Positions 63,861 to 64,000 of a DNA stretch of 64,000 nucleotides are shown here, piece by piece; position 1 is the stretch's first letter; the number at the start of each line of letters is the position of its first letter. This stretch comes from Maylandia zebra (taxonomy: Eukaryota; Chordata; Actinopteri; Cichliformes; Cichlidae), in the NCBI RefSeq assembly GCF_041146795.1, contig NC_135177.1, positions 2,077,560 to 2,141,559 on the forward strand, in the 5' to 3' direction. The notes beneath the pieces are model-generated. The model had not been told where the DNA came from. It searched no databases and saw only the letters and a list, made by a program, of their open reading frames with translations. A program made the position numbers and the translations under genes.

Positions 63861-64000
63861 AGTATTCCAAAAAAAAAAAGTTTATTTCTGATATTAAAAT
63901 GTCCTGGGGGCATGTGGTTGCCTGATCACCCTGTGTGATAAAATTACACACATGAAAAAAACATGTTGCACACTTATGTAGTAGTACAACACTACCATTA

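Noticed and set aside
1..64000. CRISPR arrays, operons, riboswitches, integrative elements of bacteria
   Set aside because: The sequence is vertebrate nuclear DNA; the regular repeats seen are microsatellites, zinc fingers or transposon ends.

Overview
The window is nuclear DNA of a ray-finned fish. Vertebrate-style split genes, a fish-type C2H2 zinc-finger gene, an exon of a Popeye-domain gene, and fish transposon families (Tc1, hAT, PIF/Harbinger, L1, L2, Penelope, R4/Dong, tRNA-derived SINEs, Ty3-type LTRs) all point this way. A percomorph, possibly a cichlid, is my inference from the SINE and L2 tail types. No prokaryotic gene, CRISPR array, rRNA or tRNA gene was seen. All family names come from reading the sequence, not from a search.

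Only two host genes are recognised with confidence. (1) A multi-exon KRAB-less C2H2 zinc-finger gene on the + strand (exons near 15.5, 16.4 and 28.5-29.7 kb) has nine fingers. Its 11.9-kb last intron is packed with nested transposons. Its middle exon is a fusion of a copy of the start of exon 3 with a copy of the end of exon 1, probably the scar of a deletion between two tandem paralogues. (2) The first coding exon of a popdc3-like gene lies on the + strand at 58.7-59.2 kb; the rest of that gene lies beyond the window. A 176-aa single-pass membrane ORF (40.4-40.9 kb, minus strand) is unidentified.

Layout: 0-2.7 kb, a DNA transposon with perfect 20-bp terminal inverted repeats (possibly ISL2EU-like), broken by an L1 tail and carrying a Tigger-like MITE; its right half is repeated in inverted orientation at 33.6-34.2 kb. 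4.9-8.7 kb, a class I endogenous retrovirus on the minus strand (one LTR, env, fragments of pol; gag lost). 9.4 kb, a hammerhead-like motif. 10.4-11.6 kb, a decayed PIF/Harbinger transposase. 13.2-14.2 kb, a Tc1/mariner element with long inverted repeats. 15.5-29.7 kb, the zinc-finger gene, with L2, intact Tc1, near full-length L1, hAT, and Penelope with a hAT inside it in its intron. 30.6-32.2 kb, a second intact Tc1. 32-48 kb, L1, Tigger, hAT and L2 relics, two solo LTRs, and a hAT nested inside another hAT. 48-57.5 kb, further LTRs, a Tc1 relic, L2 tails, a SINE and a BED-finger hAT. 58.6 kb to the end, the popdc3 exon and an intron-like stretch with Tc1, L2 and R4 relics.

Many insertions keep readable target-site duplications: 8 bp for five hAT elements, TA for three Tc1/mariner elements, 5 bp for four solo LTRs and 14 bp for one L2 tail. 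The order of several insertions can therefore be read directly. The two Tc1 copies, each with an uninterrupted 340-codon transposase, look youngest; the retrovirus, Harbinger and Penelope pieces look old.
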